Shown piece by piece: positions 10,301-21,334 of a stretch of 60,620 nt of DNA. The stretch is taken from contig JACDGS010000023.1 in NCBI GenBank assembly GCA_013821455.1, forward strand, positions 1 to 60,620, in the 5' to 3' direction. This DNA is from Chthoniobacterales bacterium (GTDB lineage: Bacteria > Verrucomicrobiota > Verrucomicrobiia > Chthoniobacterales > UBA10450). The notes under the pieces were generated by a model. That model made no database searches and was not told the DNA's origin. It saw only the letters and a list, made by a program, of their open reading frames with translations. Each line of letters starts with the position of its first letter. The first letter of the stretch is position 1. Made by a program: the position numbers and the translations under genes.

Positions 10301-10573
10301 GGCCCTGATCCGGAGAGTTACTCCCTCGCCGCCATGGAAACGGAGATGGAAAGGAAGTTCTACCATTTACAACTCAGCATCTATACCGTGGCGCTGCATC
10401 GGTTTCTGCGCGGGCGCCGCCCGGGTTATGAGTACGATAAACATTTTGGCGGGTCGTATTACTTGTTTTTGCGCGGGATTGAACCGACGCGACCGGACCT
10501 GGGAATCTATCGTAAGAGACTGACTCTAAAATTTGTGCAGCAACTCGACTTACTTCTACAAAGCAACCCATGA
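7373..10573 (+). CDS. recB: Exodeoxyribonuclease V beta subunit RecB (helicase-nuclease)
   Basis: A 1066-aa UvrD-like SF1A helicase fused to a C-terminal nuclease. The Walker A motif ASAGTGKT is at residues 22-29. Further helicase motifs include DEFQDTDP and GDPKQAIYGFRGAD (motifs II/III), VTVHRSKGLEYDIVF (V) and VALTRARHRC (VI). The RecB nuclease signature LVDWKSNWLG contains Asp970 and Lys972 of the D-x-K catalytic pair. The start chosen is the ATG at 7373 that overlaps the recC stop; an upstream extension to 7217 would lie wholly within recC and is rejected. It unwinds and degrades DNA from double-strand ends with RecC and RecD and, after Chi, loads RecA. All catalytic residues I can check are present. 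Confidence 0.94.
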   Translation: MKRRQFDLIETPLEEGRTLIEASAGTGKTYTIAGIVLRLILEKDFLVKEILVTTYTELATEELRDRIRRLLRDTLTAFKFGSLSADQPNELITALLQRVDSNLALRRLDLALQTFDEAPIYTIHGFCQRMLQDHAFESAGLFDRELIRDQTHILGEIVDDFWRAHFYYGDPILAGLKDSDLKPQKLLNLLIGLTNNPTLVVEPDTGEQFEELTREYGDLSQTKDVSQEQLETTRERLVVCAQAKFLAWARAEMKRRKEGQNLLSFDDMLTRLHESLGGEGGAELAGRIRSQFKAALVDEFQDTDPIQYAIFARVYDGGGSVFFIGDPKQAIYGFRGADVFTYIDAAQSTPPAHQFTLGKNWRAEAGLVDAVNTVFSVRENPFVFEQIGFARAQAAGKADNTPLTLESVRRPPLQVWRALAAKPLTVPEADELLLRAVPGEIARLLNSNSRIGEEKVEPKHIAVLVRRNVEAQMMQEALTKAGIPSVLYAGANVFKSDEAHDLERILTAVVEPAHERLVKAALTTEMLGLTGEALEALTRDETAWEERLLRFQTYHLRWQERGFIQMLRSVVLQEKVRERLLSFPNGERRLTNLLHLAELLHGLCQESRLGMTGLLKRLGEQIRERNAAREEEYELRLERDEKAVRIVTVHRSKGLEYDIVFCPYTWRSKELKKDDDVIFHRDDRLTLDLDKSEDHRSAQRRERLAEELRLFYVALTRARHRCYFVCGSFRNADESAPGYLLGGGPNDPLTVPASVLENVAGIDLVDLTTITPEKFRPPPESNVSLSARSFDRSLDRSYGISSFTRLISGHAAEPATADEDALELEEAEPEVTVIAATSERTIFDFPRGMGPGTCLHHILEETTFSDLSQLGDTVSGRLRAFGIEEFENVVRQMIERVANVSLEKGMTLGGIDRRMQLPELEFYFPLGEVRREPLVKLLGDKRLQFQPLSGFMKGFIDLVFEHEGRFYLVDWKSNWLGPDPESYSLAAMETEMERKFYHLQLSIYTVALHRFLRGRRPGYEYDKHFGGSYYLFLRGIEPTRPDLGIYRKRLTLKFVQQLDLLLQSNP

Positions 10574-10580
10574 ACACATG

Positions 10581-10757
10581 TGTCATCCTGAGCGGAGCGC
10601 AGCGTAGTCGAAGCCGTAACGCAGCTTGCGCAGCAAGCGAGGCCGGGCTTTCCATCCCGCTGGGTTTCCGCGAACCCTTCGTTTCTCGCGGGTCAGCGCT
10701 TTATGGAGGTGCCGCGGGATCCCTCGACTACGCCTTCGGCTTCGCTCGGGATGACAG
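10581..10757. repeat. REP-like inverted pair between recB and recD
   Basis: The left arm at about 10581-10616 starts TGTCATCCTGAGCGGAGC. The right arm at about 10711-10757 runs GGGATCCCTCGACTAC and ends GCTCGGGATGACA. The arms can pair across roughly 95 bases. The element separates recD from the coupled recCB pair and could act as a transcription attenuator or mRNA-stabilising hairpin. Confidence 0.8.
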
Positions 10758-10789
10758 GCAACACGATTTATGGGATGGCTTGCACTTTC

Positions 10790-12559
10790 ATGAATAAGGA
10801 GGAGCCCTTTAGCTCCTTGGATAGGCATCTCGCCAGCCTGATGACTCGACTGGCTGAGAGTAAGGATAACAGCCTGGAGTTAGCCACGCTTCTTCTTAGT
10901 CGGCAGCAAACAAGTGGAAACACCTGTCTGTCATTTGAAGAAGTAAGTGAGGCGGAGTTATCCGCAGGTAAGAACGCCGATCTTTGGACAAAAGCGTTGC
11001 GCGCGACTGGCATGGTAGGAAAGCCTGGTGATCTTAAGCCGCTTATTCTCGATAAGAAAGATCGTCTCTACCTCCGCCGCTACTGGGAATACGAGCAGTC
11101 ACTGGCGGCGTCTATCAAAAAGCTCCTGGCCGCACCGCCGCCTTCCTTCGATCAAGAACTCCTAAGTGCCGGGTTGGATCGTTTGTTCCCGGAAAATCAG
11201 CAGACTAATTGGCAGCGCGTCGCGGCGAGCAAAGCTATCGCGAGAAACTTCTGTGTTATCACCGGCGGCCCCGGGACTGGAAAGACGCGCACAGTTATCG
11301 GCATTCTTGCTCTCTTGGTGGAGCAAGCGGGCGGTCCCTTGCGGATCGCCCTGGCCGCGCCGAGTGGCAAAGCCGCGGCGCGCCTCAAGGAGTCGATCGA
11401 GAGCAGTAAGGAGAAACTCGATTGCGCCGGGCAAGTAAAAGCGTGGCTTCCTAACGAAGCTTCGACTATTCATCGCCTCCTCGGAGTCATCCCTGACTCT
11501 CCCTACTTTCGACACAATGCGGAGCGTCCCTTGGTGGTTGATGCGGTTATCATTGATGAAGCATCAATGGTGGACCTGGCAACGATGGCTAAGCTTTTCG
11601 CTGCTATTCCTGCCGGGGCGAGAGTTATCCTTCTCGGCGATCAGGACCAACTTACTTCGGTGGAAGCAGGGTATGTCCTGGGAGATATTTGTCATGCTCC
11701 GCCTGAGTCTAAGTCACCGGCTAAGCTTACGCCGCAACTTAGTTTCGCTTTTGGTCAAGGAAGTTCGAGTCAGCCTTTGCGGGATTCGATTGTCGAGCTG
11801 CGGAAGAATTATCGCTTCCCGGAGGAGAGCGGTATTTACCAGTTAGTCGAAGCGATCAATCGTGGCGATGCCGACGCGGCACTTAAGCTCCTGCGAGATG
11901 AATCGCATGCTGATATAGCATGGAAGATTCTCCCGCACGCTCGCACGCTGCCAAAGTCGCTCCGCGAGACGGTGGTCATGTCTTACCAAAGTTACCTTGA
12001 AACCTCCGACCCGCGCGAAGCTCTCAGGCGCTTCGACGAATATCGAGTCCTATGCGCAGTCAGGAATGGGCCGTACGGTGTGGTGGAGTTAAACCGCCTA
12101 ATCGAGGGAGCACTTTTCGATGCGGGTCTTCTTCGAGAGATAGAGCATTCCTACCATGGCCAGCCGGTGATGGTAACGCGGAATGACTATAATAACCGGC
12201 TCTTCAACGGTGACGTTGGCATAACCATGGCTGATCCCGGGGCCGGTGGGGAGAAGCGAACGTTCTTTGCTTCAGCGGAAGGAAAGCTGCGGCGCGTCCT
12301 GCCTTCACGGCTGCCCATACATGAAACTGCGTTTGCGATGACGGTGCACAAAAGTCAGGGCTCCGAGTTTGCGCGCGTCCTCCTCCTATTGCCAGAGAGA
12401 GACTCGCCGCTCCTGACCCGCGAGTTACTCTACACGGGTCTAACGCGCGCGCGTCAGGGGTTGGAGATCTGGGCTACGGAGTCGGTCCTGCGCGCCGCGA
12501 TTGCGAAACAGGTAAGGCGTAGCTCCGGCCTGCGCGAGGCGTTATGGGAAGAGACTTAG
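10790..12559 (+). CDS. recD: Exodeoxyribonuclease V alpha subunit RecD
   Basis: An SF1B helicase of 589 aa from the ATG at 10790, close to the 608 aa of E. coli RecD. Walker A is GGPGTGKT, with the catalytic Lys at residue 165. Other motifs seen are DAVIIDEASMVD (motif II), LLGDQDQLTSVEAG (III) and, near the C-terminus, MTVHKSQGSEF and LYTGLTRAR (V and VI). It is the 5'-3' motor of RecBCD. The frame is open upstream to 10703, but that stretch is the translated REP element, so the later start is preferred; an ATG at 10775 is a possible alternative. recD is separated from recB by about 215 bases of repeat DNA, which may lower its expression relative to recCB. Confidence 0.92.
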   Translation: MNKEEPFSSLDRHLASLMTRLAESKDNSLELATLLLSRQQTSGNTCLSFEEVSEAELSAGKNADLWTKALRATGMVGKPGDLKPLILDKKDRLYLRRYWEYEQSLAASIKKLLAAPPPSFDQELLSAGLDRLFPENQQTNWQRVAASKAIARNFCVITGGPGTGKTRTVIGILALLVEQAGGPLRIALAAPSGKAAARLKESIESSKEKLDCAGQVKAWLPNEASTIHRLLGVIPDSPYFRHNAERPLVVDAVIIDEASMVDLATMAKLFAAIPAGARVILLGDQDQLTSVEAGYVLGDICHAPPESKSPAKLTPQLSFAFGQGSSSQPLRDSIVELRKNYRFPEESGIYQLVEAINRGDADAALKLLRDESHADIAWKILPHARTLPKSLRETVVMSYQSYLETSDPREALRRFDEYRVLCAVRNGPYGVVELNRLIEGALFDAGLLREIEHSYHGQPVMVTRNDYNNRLFNGDVGITMADPGAGGEKRTFFASAEGKLRRVLPSRLPIHETAFAMTVHKSQGSEFARVLLLLPERDSPLLTRELLYTGLTRARQGLEIWATESVLRAAIAKQVRRSSGLREALWEET

Positions 12560-12609
12560 CGTTGCGGACAGCGCTAGCCTAACGAGTATAGGAGCGTCAC
12601 GGTTAACTT

Positions 12610-13293
12610 ATGTTTACGTTAGTCCTCCTTCGACACGGTCAGTCGCAATGGAATGTCGAGCAACGCTTCACCGGTTGGGCCGAGCCGGACTTAAGTGAGA
12701 AAGGGGTTGCGGAAGCGCGGGTCGCCGGGCAAATCCTGGCTAAGTCCGGGTTCGATTTCGATCTTTGCTTTAGCAGTCTGCACACTCGCGCGCTCAAGAC
12801 CCTGGATCTTACTCTCGAAAGACTCGATCGGCTTTGGCTGCCGGTAGAGAAACACTGGTGCCTGAACGAAAGACACTATGGCGCGTTGACCGCACTCTAT
12901 CACGCGGAAGTCGCCGCACAGTACGGCGAGGAGCAAGTCCATCTCTGGCGGCGCAGCTTCGACGTCGCGCCGCCACCGGTTGAGCCAGGTAGTCGTTGGG
13001 ACCTTAGTGGTGATCGACGGTATTTCGGGATTGCTATTCCAAGAGGTGAGAGTCTGAAGGATACAATCGCGCGAGTGCTGCCGTATTGGCAGGAAAGGAT
13101 CGCACTCGAAGTAAAAGCGGGCCGCCGAATCCTCGTTTGTGGTCATGGCAATTCGCTCCGCGGTTTGGTGAAGCACTTATTTCGTATTCCGGATGAAGAG
13201 ATAGCCGGCTTCGAGTTGCCGACGGGCAAGCCTATCATCTGTGAGTTAGACGGCGACCTGGTTGGGACGCGTCGCTATCTTTTGGAGCAATGA
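12610..13293 (+). CDS. gpmA: 2,3-bisphosphoglycerate-dependent phosphoglycerate mutase
   Basis: A 227-aa enzyme of the dPGM family, slightly shorter than the 250-aa E. coli GpmA. The phosphohistidine motif LLRHGQSQWN puts the catalytic His at residue 9. The substrate-binding segments RFTGWAEPDLSEKG and LNERHYGAL are present, and the second catalytic His lies in CGHGNSLRGLVKH. It interconverts 2- and 3-phosphoglycerate in glycolysis and gluconeogenesis in the cytoplasm. It starts 50 bases after recD. A copy of GCCTAACGA lies in that gap (12578-12586). The nitrilase gene follows after 39 bases, but no functional link is evident. Confidence 0.93.
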   Translation: MFTLVLLRHGQSQWNVEQRFTGWAEPDLSEKGVAEARVAGQILAKSGFDFDLCFSSLHTRALKTLDLTLERLDRLWLPVEKHWCLNERHYGALTALYHAEVAAQYGEEQVHLWRRSFDVAPPPVEPGSRWDLSGDRRYFGIAIPRGESLKDTIARVLPYWQERIALEVKAGRRILVCGHGNSLRGLVKHLFRIPDEEIAGFELPTGKPIICELDGDLVGTRRYLLEQ

Positions 13294-13332
13294 TTCGTGC
13301 CTTATGTTAGATGTGCTTAACCTGACTCAGTT

Positions 13333-14280
13333 ATGACGAAAACAGTTACGGTTGCCATCATCCAACACGCGCCGGTTTACCTGGACCTGGCGGCGAGCGT
13401 GGAGAAAGCCGTGGCGTTGACCAAAGAAGCGGCGGGCAAAGGCGCGCGCGTTGTGACCTTCGGCGAAACGTGGCTTCCTGGTTATCCCGCGTGGCTGGAT
13501 TATTGCCGCGACATGGGCCTGTGGAATCATGAGCCGACGAAAGCTGTTTTCGCGCGGCTGCGACAGAACAGTGTGCTTATTCCCGGAAAGGAGACGAGAT
13601 TGTTCGGCCAGCTCGCGGCCGAGAATAATCTAATTCTCGTTATGGGCGTGAACGAACGGGTGGAAGCCGGGCCAGGTAATGGCACACTTTATAACAGTCT
13701 GCTCACTTTCACGCCGGAGGGAGAGCTAAAGGGCCATCACCGAAAACTCGTGCCGACCTATACGGAACGGATCGTGTGGGGACAGGGCGATGGGCGTGGC
13801 TTGGAAGCCGTTGCTACTCCCGTGGGGCGCATCGGAGGTCTGATTTGCTGGGAACATTGGATGCCCTTGGCGCGCCAGGCTTTGCATGACTCAGGCGAAG
13901 CGATGCACGTCGCGGTCTGGCCGACGGTGCATGAAATGCATCAGGTCGCGAGCCGGCATTACGCATTTGAAGGGCGCTGCTTTGTCCTGGCGTCTGGTCT
14001 TATTATGCGAGCGAAAGACCTTCCGACCGAGTTACAAACGACGGCAGAGTTGGCGGCGAATCCGGAGGCATTCGTGCTGCGTGGCGGCAGTGCTGTTATC
14101 GGCCCGGATGGGAAGTACGTGGTAGAGCCAGTTTACGATCGTGAAGTTATTATCACCGCGGAACTCGACCTGGAAGTGGTCGAGCGCGAGAGAATGACTC
14201 TCGATGTCTCAGGACATTATAGCCGTCCCGATATCTTCTCTTTTAAAGCGAAGGGAATCCTGGGAGATAGAGATAGTTAA
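13333..14280 (+). CDS. Nitrilase (carbon-nitrogen hydrolase superfamily)
   Basis: A 315-aa member of the nitrilase superfamily with an intact Glu-Lys-Cys triad: Glu45 in FGETWLPGYP, Lys138 in HHRKLVPTYTERIVWG and Cys172 in ICWEHWMP. The Cys-Trp-Glu context and the GETWLPGYP loop are those of branch-1 true nitrilases, which convert nitriles directly to carboxylic acids and ammonia, rather than amidases or carbamoylases. The length fits the family. It is cytosolic and often forms helical oligomers. Substrate preference (aliphatic, aromatic or arylaceto-nitrile) cannot be read from sequence alone. The gene stands between gpmA and a molybdoenzyme with no obvious pathway partner. Confidence 0.88.
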   Translation: MTKTVTVAIIQHAPVYLDLAASVEKAVALTKEAAGKGARVVTFGETWLPGYPAWLDYCRDMGLWNHEPTKAVFARLRQNSVLIPGKETRLFGQLAAENNLILVMGVNERVEAGPGNGTLYNSLLTFTPEGELKGHHRKLVPTYTERIVWGQGDGRGLEAVATPVGRIGGLICWEHWMPLARQALHDSGEAMHVAVWPTVHEMHQVASRHYAFEGRCFVLASGLIMRAKDLPTELQTTAELAANPEAFVLRGGSAVIGPDGKYVVEPVYDREVIITAELDLEVVERERMTLDVSGHYSRPDIFSFKAKGILGDRDS

Positions 14281-14416
14281 GTCGGGACGCGCTTACTTTT
14301 CCTTTGAGCGTGGGCCAATTCTTATCCGCGCCGGGAATAAAGGTATCACAACTCTTCTCGTCTTCTAAGCTATCGTTGCATCCGCCAACCGCAGAGATGT
14401 ATTTCGCCATCGACTC

Positions 14417-16072
14417 ATGAACAACTTAGGTCCTTCTTCCGTTATTCGACGTCCTATTCTCCTTACTGCAGTCTGGGGACTTCTCGCTGGCCTTTTGGCT
14501 GGGCTCGCGATGCTCGCGACCATGGCGCTTCTGCGCTGGATCTTCGGCTGGCCGACGCCGACGGAGTTGATCTTCGATCGGTTGTTCCCGCTCCTGACCG
14601 TGAAGTTTTTTATCGGCTCACTCGTGAAAGCAGGTGGCTATACGCCACTCAAACTGCGTGGCGTCTACGGCGCGCTCGCGGGTCAGATGGCCGTGGCTGG
14701 ATTAGGCGGAGCGAGTTATGCGCTTTTCCTGCGCAGCAAAGCACGGCTGGCGGGCGAATGCGAAAACGACCCTATGGGGTGGCGACTTATTGTTCCCGGA
14801 ATCCTTGTTGCGACCGTGTTATTTGTGGCGCTGCTTTGGCCGACGCTCCTGACGAATTATCGCGGGTTACCGCCTTCTGCCGCGCGCTGGATCACTGGGT
14901 TGGAAATGCTCATCGCGTTTAGTGTTTGCGGGATCGGTATCATTTTTTTCTACTCTTTGTTAGACCAGCGAAGAGTCGCGCCGATAAGGCGCCAAGGCGA
15001 ATCGGACGTCGCGCCGCCCGTGGCGCGTCGGCGTTTCCTCGCGCTCGGAGCAGGAGCAGCAATAGCTGTGGTGCTCGGCGGCATTTTGCGCCGCTTCTTT
15101 CACATCGGCACCTTTAGCTACGATGGGACGCAATACAACGGTCCGCAGGTCCAGAAGATAACGCCTAACGATAAATTCTATCAGGTTTCCAAGAACTTGA
15201 TCGATCCGGATGTCGCGCGGGATACCTGGCGGCTCGACATTATCGGTGAGGTAGAAAATCCACGTGTCTATTCGTTCGCTGAAATCGCGGCGATGCCGGC
15301 GGTCGAGCAGGAGACGACCCTACTCTGTATCTCCTATGGCATAGGCAGTGGTCTTTGCTCAAATGCAGTCTGGAAAGGTGTGCCGCTCCCGACGCTTCTC
15401 GCGCAAGTGAAGCCCAAACCGAATGTCACAACGATCCTCTTCCATGCCGCGGATGGTTATTACGAGACTTTTCACTTCGCGAAAGCAATGGAGCCAACGA
15501 CGCTTCTGGCCTACGAGATGAATGGTGAGCCGTTGCCGCAAAGGCATGGGTTTCCGTTGCGCATGATCGTGCCGGGACTTTATGGCGAGAAGAATCCTAA
15601 GTGGCTAACGAGGATTGAGCTTCTAAGTGGGGATGACGCTCGCTTGCAGCGAAGTAGCGGCTACGGCTTCTACAAAGAACAAGGCTGGGCTAACAAAGGC
15701 GATGTGGTCCCGACTCATAGTCGCTTTGATGCCCCCGAAGTAGCAGGTAATCATTTTGCCAAGCCTTTCAAAGTCGGACGGCCCGTAGAATTTCGTGGGA
15801 TGGCCTTTGGCGGAGACCGCGGTGTCTCCAAAGTGGAAATCAGCAACGATGGAGGCGAAACCTGGAGCGAAGCGCGAATCACTCAACCAGGCACTAAGAT
15901 TTCGTGGTCGTTATGGTCCTACACCTGGACACCGGGGGAAGAAGCGAAAATCAAGCTGGTGGTCCGCGCGACCGACGGCGAAGGCCAGCCGCAAATCGAG
16001 GACTACCGCGACCAGGTGCCAGATGGTGCTACCGGCTTGCATTGGGTGATGGCGAAGGTGGAGAAGGCTTGA
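14417..16072 (+). CDS. Membrane-anchored sulfite-oxidase-family molybdopterin oxidoreductase
   Basis: A 551-aa protein in two parts. Residues 1-190 contain about four or five transmembrane helices. They are followed by a twin-arginine-like stretch ARRRFLALGAGA near 200-212, then a SUOX/YedY-like Moco domain (about 255-420) and a C-terminal Moco-dimerisation, Ig-like domain (about 440-551, with VSKVEISNDGGETW). Cys304 in TLLCISYGI is the predicted molybdenum ligand. The catalytic domain should sit on the periplasmic side. The second Arg-rich hydrophobic segment in mid-protein looks like a Tat signal placed after a Sec-type membrane domain. It is probably a periplasmic reductase or oxidase of S- or N-oxides; the substrate is unknown. 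No cytochrome partner gene is adjacent. Confidence 0.87.
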   Translation: MNNLGPSSVIRRPILLTAVWGLLAGLLAGLAMLATMALLRWIFGWPTPTELIFDRLFPLLTVKFFIGSLVKAGGYTPLKLRGVYGALAGQMAVAGLGGASYALFLRSKARLAGECENDPMGWRLIVPGILVATVLFVALLWPTLLTNYRGLPPSAARWITGLEMLIAFSVCGIGIIFFYSLLDQRRVAPIRRQGESDVAPPVARRRFLALGAGAAIAVVLGGILRRFFHIGTFSYDGTQYNGPQVQKITPNDKFYQVSKNLIDPDVARDTWRLDIIGEVENPRVYSFAEIAAMPAVEQETTLLCISYGIGSGLCSNAVWKGVPLPTLLAQVKPKPNVTTILFHAADGYYETFHFAKAMEPTTLLAYEMNGEPLPQRHGFPLRMIVPGLYGEKNPKWLTRIELLSGDDARLQRSSGYGFYKEQGWANKGDVVPTHSRFDAPEVAGNHFAKPFKVGRPVEFRGMAFGGDRGVSKVEISNDGGETWSEARITQPGTKISWSLWSYTWTPGEEAKIKLVVRATDGEGQPQIEDYRDQVPDGATGLHWVMAKVEKA

Positions 16073-16138
16073 GATTTGGCCGCGAGTGATTGTCCGAGTT
16101 AGGGCTGCGGGTTCCTGGAGACTTTTCATCTTGCGCCA

Positions 16139-16260
16139 GTGCGTTCTTGAACACCGTCGTCTTTAGGCTTTTCCAGATGAGCTTCACCAATCCGCACTCC
16201 GCTATAAGCGAGGTCCAGTAGCATCGCCCACGTATCGTTAGGCATGGCGCTCGGTGCAAT
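16139..16260 (-). pseudogene. Remnant of a tyrosine recombinase, two spliced fragments
   Basis: On the minus strand, 16180-16215 reads LAYSGVRIGEA, matching the catalytic-Arg region LAYSGMRIGEA of the intact integrase in this window. In a second frame, immediately downstream, 16150-16177 reads WKSLKTTVF, which belongs to the N-terminal region of the same integrase. The two pieces are joined by a deletion and cannot encode an active enzyme. A GCCTAACGA copy lies at 16235-16243. With the HTH relic beside it, this marks a former integrative element. Confidence 0.75.
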
Positions 16261-16320
16261 CCTAGTCTTGCCATTCGCGAACGCGGGTTTCGGTGTCGCT
16301 GTCTAACGAGACAACCCGCG

Positions 16321-16413
16321 TCAGCTCTTTAGCAGTCGTAGCAGTTCGGTGTGAGGCACGAGCAGCTTCCCAGAGCGCGACAGTCGCGCATCTTTCCGCG
16401 CTGGTTGACGGCG
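16321..16413 (-). pseudogene. Remnant of an excisionase-like HTH gene
   Basis: The minus-strand translation gives QRGKMRDCRAL, a small deletion that shifts the frame, then LLVPHTELLRLLK and a stop. This matches the C-terminal half of the two intact HTH genes at 37140 and 38968 (QRGKLRACRALRGKLLVP, SELLRLLKG). The N-terminal helix-turn-helix is gone. Confidence 0.75.
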
Positions 16414-16459
16414 GCTAGGCACGCGGAACCCGCCATCGATCCCATGGATAGGACTGTGC

Positions 16460-17122
16460 CTATAAAGGCATTTGAAGCTTTAGAGAACGGATCTCTGACG
16501 AGGCCGTTTCGAGTTCCTCTACGCGAGCCGCGAGCGTCATGTGCAGCGCGATGATGCGCGCGCCAACACGCAGGCGCGCGCGCAATTCGTCTTTGTCGAA
16601 AGGCTACATCAGGTAATCATCGGCGCCCGCTTCCAAGCCTTCGATCAGGCGCTCTTTGCCGCCGCGGGCGGTGAGTAGAATGATGTAGAGGATATTGTTT
16701 GCTTCGCGCACGCGCTGGCAGATTTCGATTCCGTCGAAGCCAGGCATCATCCAATCGATCACGGCAAGGGCTGGCGTGATCTGCGCGCGGATTGCTTCCA
16801 TTGCTTCGCGGCCATCGTGCGTCACGATCACGCGGTAACCCCACTTCTCGAGCAACGTGCACACGAGCATGCGCGAGACCGGATCGTCTTCGGCCACGAT
16901 GACGGGGAGCGTTTGCGCATCCTCAGGGCTGCGCGATCGACCGACCGGCGCTGACGCCACCTTTGAGGAAGGCGATGCCTCGGGAACGGGAAGCCAGTTA
17001 GGGGAAAAGGGAATCGCATGGATCTCCTTTGGCTCCGGCCGCGGGGACACCGTGCTGCGACGCGTTTCCGCCGCGAACGGTATCACCATCTCGGGTTGTG
17101 CAGATCTCTTGCGCTCGAACAT
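16460..17122 (-). pseudogene. Response regulator truncated by a nonsense codon at the conserved Lys
   Basis: Translation from the ATG at 17122 gives about 75 low-complexity residues, then a receiver domain: acidic AEDDP, phospho-acceptor Asp in VIDWMMPG, then LLTARG and GADDYLM. A TAG at 16604-16606 follows where the family has Lys-Pro-Phe. The frame continues past it as PFDKDELRARLRVGARI and a coiled linker until a second stop at 16460. A single A-to-T change at the AAG codon explains the first stop. The product would be a 172-aa receiver lacking the switch Lys and everything after it. It is the last gene of the minus-strand operon and lies next to integrase remnants. The mutation may date from, or have been tolerated since, insertion and deletion events there. 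Confidence 0.8.
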
Positions 17123-17126
17123 GATG

Positions 17127-20395
<3,269 letters not shown>

Positions 20396-20399
<4 letters not shown>

Positions 20400-21334
20400 G
20401 AGGCAACCTCCGAGCTGTAGCGGCGGTCCATGACCGCCGAATCTGCCGGCAACCGCTCGCTGGTTCTGCGTCGCGTTCGGCGGTCATAGACCGCCGCTAC
20501 AGCGAGCCAGAGAACGCCGGCGGCGATTAGCGCAGCGGGCAGGTAAACCTCCAGAACGAGATGATGCCGAAGTCGCGCGTGCGCGAGCCGGAGCTGCTCC
20601 GCCTGCGTCTCCGGCGTGAATTGATCGCTCCACTGAAATACCTCCGCGACGCGCTCGCCTGTTTTCGGTTCCACGAAATAACTGATTCCCTCATCTTCCC
20701 AGCGCACGACTACGCCGGAGTGCGGTTCCACTGAGACCTTACCCTTCCCATAAGTGATCGCGCGATAACGCTCCGGCACGTCCGGCAAGGCGACGTATCC
20801 CGAAGTCTCATCGATCCCATCGGCGACGAAGTTGAAAACATACACCTCCATCCCGTCGAGCTGCTCGGTGCGCTCGAAGGTCACGGTCCGCGGCCCGGCG
20901 TACATCGGATCCCATTGGCGGTATTCTTTCTTCTCGGTGTCAGGCGGAAACAGGTAGAGGCCGGTCCGCTCCTCGTTCCCGTAACCCGGAAGATTTTCGC
21001 GCGTTCGCCGGTCTACGCCATAAAGGCTGAGGATCTCGAACATGACCACGCCAGCCGGAGTGACCCAGTGAATGTCGCCTTGAATGATCGCGCTCCCGGC
21101 GACGCTGTTTAAGGTCTGGTCGTGGCGCCGAGTAATCGTTTCATATTCCTCGAGAGGCGCCGTGGGGCTCTGACGTGAACGACATTTCGCAGCGTATGTC
21201 GTCTCTGCGGTGTAATTCGCCGGCAGGCGTTCGAGGTAAGGCGCACCCCAAAAATATTGCGCCGCCGCTGCGAGCCAGAGACCCAGCGCGATCGGCAGGT
21301 GAAGGCGAAAGAAACGCGCACTCATCGTGGTCAT
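20396..21334 (-). CDS. DUF3068 / PorA-family-like membrane-anchored protein
   Basis: A 312-aa protein from the ATG at 21334, which overlaps the upstream kinase stop as ATGA. An N-terminal hydrophobic helix and a C-terminal helix (LEVYLPAALIAAGVLWLAV) bracket an extracytoplasmic domain. Segments such as LYGVDRRTRENLPG, EYRQWDPMYAGPRTV, EQLDGMEVYVF and VSVEPHSGVVVRWE match the DUF3068 pattern best known from actinobacteria. Function of the family is unclear; some members are called porins. In this operon it sits between two hybrid kinases, so a role in sensing or envelope signalling is plausible but unproven. The last 25 codons after the final helix derive from a palindromic repeat. It overlaps the next kinase start by four bases. 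Confidence 0.65.
20412..20505. repeat. TGTAGCGGCGGTC palindromic repeat pair at the end of a coding region
   Basis: A left arm TGTAGCGGCGGTCCATGACC at 20416 and a right arm GGTCATAGACCGCCGCTACA ending at 20500 are near-perfect complements. Each arm is itself partly palindromic (GGCGGTC/GACCGCC). The element supplies the charged C-terminal tail of the DUF3068-like protein, indicating insertion near the original 3' end of the gene. Confidence 0.8.

Noticed and set aside
10703-10789. Upstream extension of recD
   Set aside because: The extra residues are the translation of the REP inverted repeat and are not part of the RecD family.
16604-17122. Stand-alone 172-aa receiver as an intact gene
   Set aside because: The frame continues past the stop with recognisable receiver and linker sequence, so the stop is a nonsense mutation rather than the natural end.
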